NCBI GenBank assembly: GCA_964591605.1
Contig: CAZQEN010000129.1
Span: forward strand, 1 to 18,898
DNA: 18,898 nucleotides
Direction of reading: 5' to 3'
From: CAYLLT01 sp964591605
GTDB taxonomy: Bacteria > Planctomycetota > Phycisphaerae > UBA1845 > PWPN01
The notes beneath the pieces are model-generated. The model had not been told where the DNA came from and made no database searches. It saw nothing but the letters and a program-made list of their open reading frames with translations. The number at the start of each line of letters is the position of its first letter. Position 1 is the first letter of the stretch. Shown one piece after another: positions 17,305 to 18,898 of the stretch. The position numbers and the translations under genes were made by a program.

Positions 17305-18678
17305 TCAATCCGCCACTGGCTCGCTGTGGACACCCAGCAGCTTGCGGTTCAGCGAGCCGCCGACGAAGAGCATCTCTGCCAGTGCCCGCTCCACGTCGGC
17401 CAGGGAGATCACACCCGTCCCGTCTGATTCCAGGTGAAACTGAACCGACCGCCGCATCAGCTCCTTGATGAACGCGGCGCTCACCTGCTGCGTTCGGCGG
17501 GCCACCTCGCGGATGACGTCGTCGGGCACATTTACTCCCTGCGAATACAGACGGATCAGCTTTTCGCGCCCCTCGTCATCGGGCAGCGGAAACTCGATCG
17601 CCTGATCGACCCGGCCGGGCCGGGACGTCAGCGCCCGCTCCAGCGCCTCCGGCCGGTTGGTCGTCAGAATGAACAGAATGTCCGCATCCTCCTTGAGCCC
17701 GTCCATTTCGTTGAGCAGCCGGTTGAGCAGCGCCTCCCCGCATGGGTTGTGCATCTGCTCCCGGTCGCGGGCGATCAGGTCCACGTCTTCGATCACCACG
17801 ACGCTGGGTTGCAGCAGGCGCGCGAGTGCCATGTACTCGGCCAGGAGGCCGACCTGTTCGGCAGAGATCAGCAGCGTGGTGTGCCCCGGGAGCGCCCCGG
17901 CCAGGAAGTGAATCGTGTGGGTCTTGCCCGTCCCCGGCGGGCCGTAAAACAGTACGCCCTTCCTGGTCGATTGCCGCATCTCGGCCAGGCGCGACCGCTG
18001 GCGCACGAACTGGATCACGTTTCGCTCCAGCAGTTCCAGCGTACTCTTCGGCAGGATCACCTGCTCGCGCGACACCGTCCGCAGCTTGTGTACTTTCAGG
18101 CCGGTAGACTGGCCGTGGAAGTGCGGGCTTTCTTCGAGCGAGAGGATCTTGCCCCGGTACGATCGCGCCTGCAGCACGGCCTCCTCGAGCTGCCGGAGGA
18201 ACTCCTGGGTGATCCGTGCTCCTTCGTCGTTGGCGGTCGTGGCGACCTGGAACTTCACACCCGTGACCTGCCCGTAGTGGCTCGCGGGGCAGAGCAGCAC
18301 GGCGTACCGGCTGCGCGGGCTTTCGAGCAGCCACAGCCCGGCCCGCAGGCACGGCAGCGGCTGCTCTTCGCCGATATCGATCTGCTCGTACTCGGGCGGA
18401 ACCACCACGGCCGGCGAATGCTCCTCCGTGATCAGCGCCGGAAAGTCCAATCCCTCGTGGCAGTACTCCTTGCGCACGCCGCAGAACCGTACGACCTTGA
18501 CATCTCCCGCCAAGAGCCTGTCGAGCGCCCGCTGCAGGTCGGCCCGCACGCGAAACGGGAACGTGCGCTCCGAGATGGAGAGCGCATCCAGCCTGATCGG
18601 ATGGAAATGCCGCCGCAGCAGCGATGCCACCCCCACCTGGCTCATCTTGCGCCGCCACATCAACCACCGGATGATCAT
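17305..18678 (-). CDS. AAA+ ATPase, Cdc48/SpoVK-like, with uncharacterised N-terminal domain
   Basis: This 457-residue protein starts at ATG 18678 (MIIRWLMWRRKMSQ), supported by GGAGG seven bases upstream; an in-frame GTG at 18708 would add ten residues. The C-terminal half is one AAA+ module: Walker A GPPGTGKT (K252), Walker B VVVIEDVD (E297, D298), sensor 1 TTNRPEAL and the SRPGRVDQAIEFPLP arginine-finger region, followed by a helical lid. The intact motifs imply ATP-driven remodelling, probably as a hexamer. The N-terminal part (about 1-220) has no domain I recognise; it should select the substrate. There is no signal peptide. It lies upstream of the kinase operon on the same strand, separated by 142 bases, so co-transcription is possible but unproven. 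Confidence 0.85.
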   Translation of the reverse strand: MIIRWLMWRRKMSQVGVASLLRRHFHPIRLDALSISERTFPFRVRADLQRALDRLLAGDVKVVRFCGVRKEYCHEGLDFPALITEEHSPAVVVPPEYEQIDIGEEQPLPCLRAGLWLLESPRSRYAVLLCPASHYGQVTGVKFQVATTANDEGARITQEFLRQLEEAVLQARSYRGKILSLEESPHFHGQSTGLKVHKLRTVSREQVILPKSTLELLERNVIQFVRQRSRLAEMRQSTRKGVLFYGPPGTGKTHTIHFLAGALPGHTTLLISAEQVGLLAEYMALARLLQPSVVVIEDVDLIARDREQMHNPCGEALLNRLLNEMDGLKEDADILFILTTNRPEALERALTSRPGRVDQAIEFPLPDDEGREKLIRLYSQGVNVPDDVIREVARRTQQVSAAFIKELMRRSVQFHLESDGTGVISLADVERALAEMLFVGGSLNRKLLGVHSEPVAD

Positions 18679-18770
18679 CCCGCTGCCTCCGCCGGCTTCG
18701 CCACCCACCGGTTACGCCACCTCTTTCTGGTGCACTCCACAATTATCGGTCGCTTCCCACGCCGAATCTT

Positions 18771-18800
18771 GGATTTCCGGGTCAAGGAACCCGGGAATCC
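18771..18800. repeat. Hairpin-forming inverted repeat upstream of the ATPase gene
   Basis: ggatttccgggt (18771-18782) and acccgggaatcc (18789-18800) are reverse complements with one mismatch, separated by a 6-base loop. Neither side has a U-tract, so a repeat element or protein site is more likely than a terminator. The surrounding 18709-18898 shows a lone GATAAT (minus strand, 18747-18742) without a matching -35, and no supported gene. Confidence 0.5.
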
Positions 18801-18898
18801 GCCAGGACATCGGGAGTGATTTGCCGTCTGGCTGTCGAATCCTGATGAAACCTCCCGTCCTCTGCTTATCCTCCGTGTCCGCGGAGATGACACCTGCC

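Noticed and set aside
18771..18800. Rho-independent terminator
   Set aside because: A hairpin is present, but there is no T-run on either strand.
18675..18893. Small minus-strand open frame upstream of the ATPase
   Set aside because: Arg/Ser-rich, overlaps the hairpin repeat, and has no ribosome site or recognisable motif.

Overview
The window is GC-rich chromosomal DNA (two lines I counted in hen1 and pnkp are 67-73% GC). It most likely comes from a member of the Planctomycetota. The pointers are a Ser/Thr kinase with an N-terminal zinc-binding segment and a C-terminal sulfatase-modifying-factor-like domain, a polyferredoxin paired with a Tat-exported iron-sulfur aldo/keto reductase, weak Shine-Dalgarno sequences on several genes, and many imperfect palindromic repeats between and inside genes. 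The phylum is inferred from gene types, not from a marker gene. I saw no rRNA, tRNA, CRISPR array, transposase or phage gene.

Layout. Bases 1-3076 (+): the 3' part of a membrane polyferredoxin resembling a NapH-NapG fusion, then a Tat-exported aldo/keto reductase with a likely 4Fe-4S site. Bases 3077-3332: a palindromic repeat followed by a good sigma70-type promoter. Bases 3333-5105 (+): a glycogen-synthase-like GT-B glycosyltransferase. Bases 5251-7710 (+): a Ski2-like DExH helicase. Bases 7868-12375 (+): a compact three-gene unit, the RNA 3'-end 2'-O-methyltransferase Hen1, an unrecognised 167-residue protein, and the kinase-phosphatase-ligase Pnkp. Bases 12434-17162 (-): a three-gene operon read right to left, receptor-like kinase, secreted carboxypeptidase-regulatory-like protein and metzincin-type lipoprotein, joined by 4-base start/stop overlaps. 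Bases 17305-18678 (-): an AAA+ ATPase.

How the genes may work together. Hen1 and Pnkp are the two subunits of the known bacterial RNA repair complex. Pnkp heals the broken ends, Hen1 methylates the 3'-terminal ribose so the same site resists a second cut, and Pnkp's ligase domain supplies ligation chemistry. The catalytic residues of both proteins fall at positions matching the Clostridium thermocellum enzymes. The notable feature is the small gene fused tightly between them: it overlaps hen1 by 11 bases, ends 4 bases before pnkp, and is markedly lower in GC (about 56% by my count). The upstream RNA-helicase-like gene could be a partner, but that is inference. The minus-strand operon looks like a membrane signalling kinase with two secreted or lipid-anchored proteins.

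A second theme is repeats. At least four intergenic spacers hold nested inverted repeats. Palindromic segments also appear in-frame at inter-domain or loop positions of pnkp, the helicase and the kinase, suggesting that palindromic elements have been absorbed into proteins as linkers.
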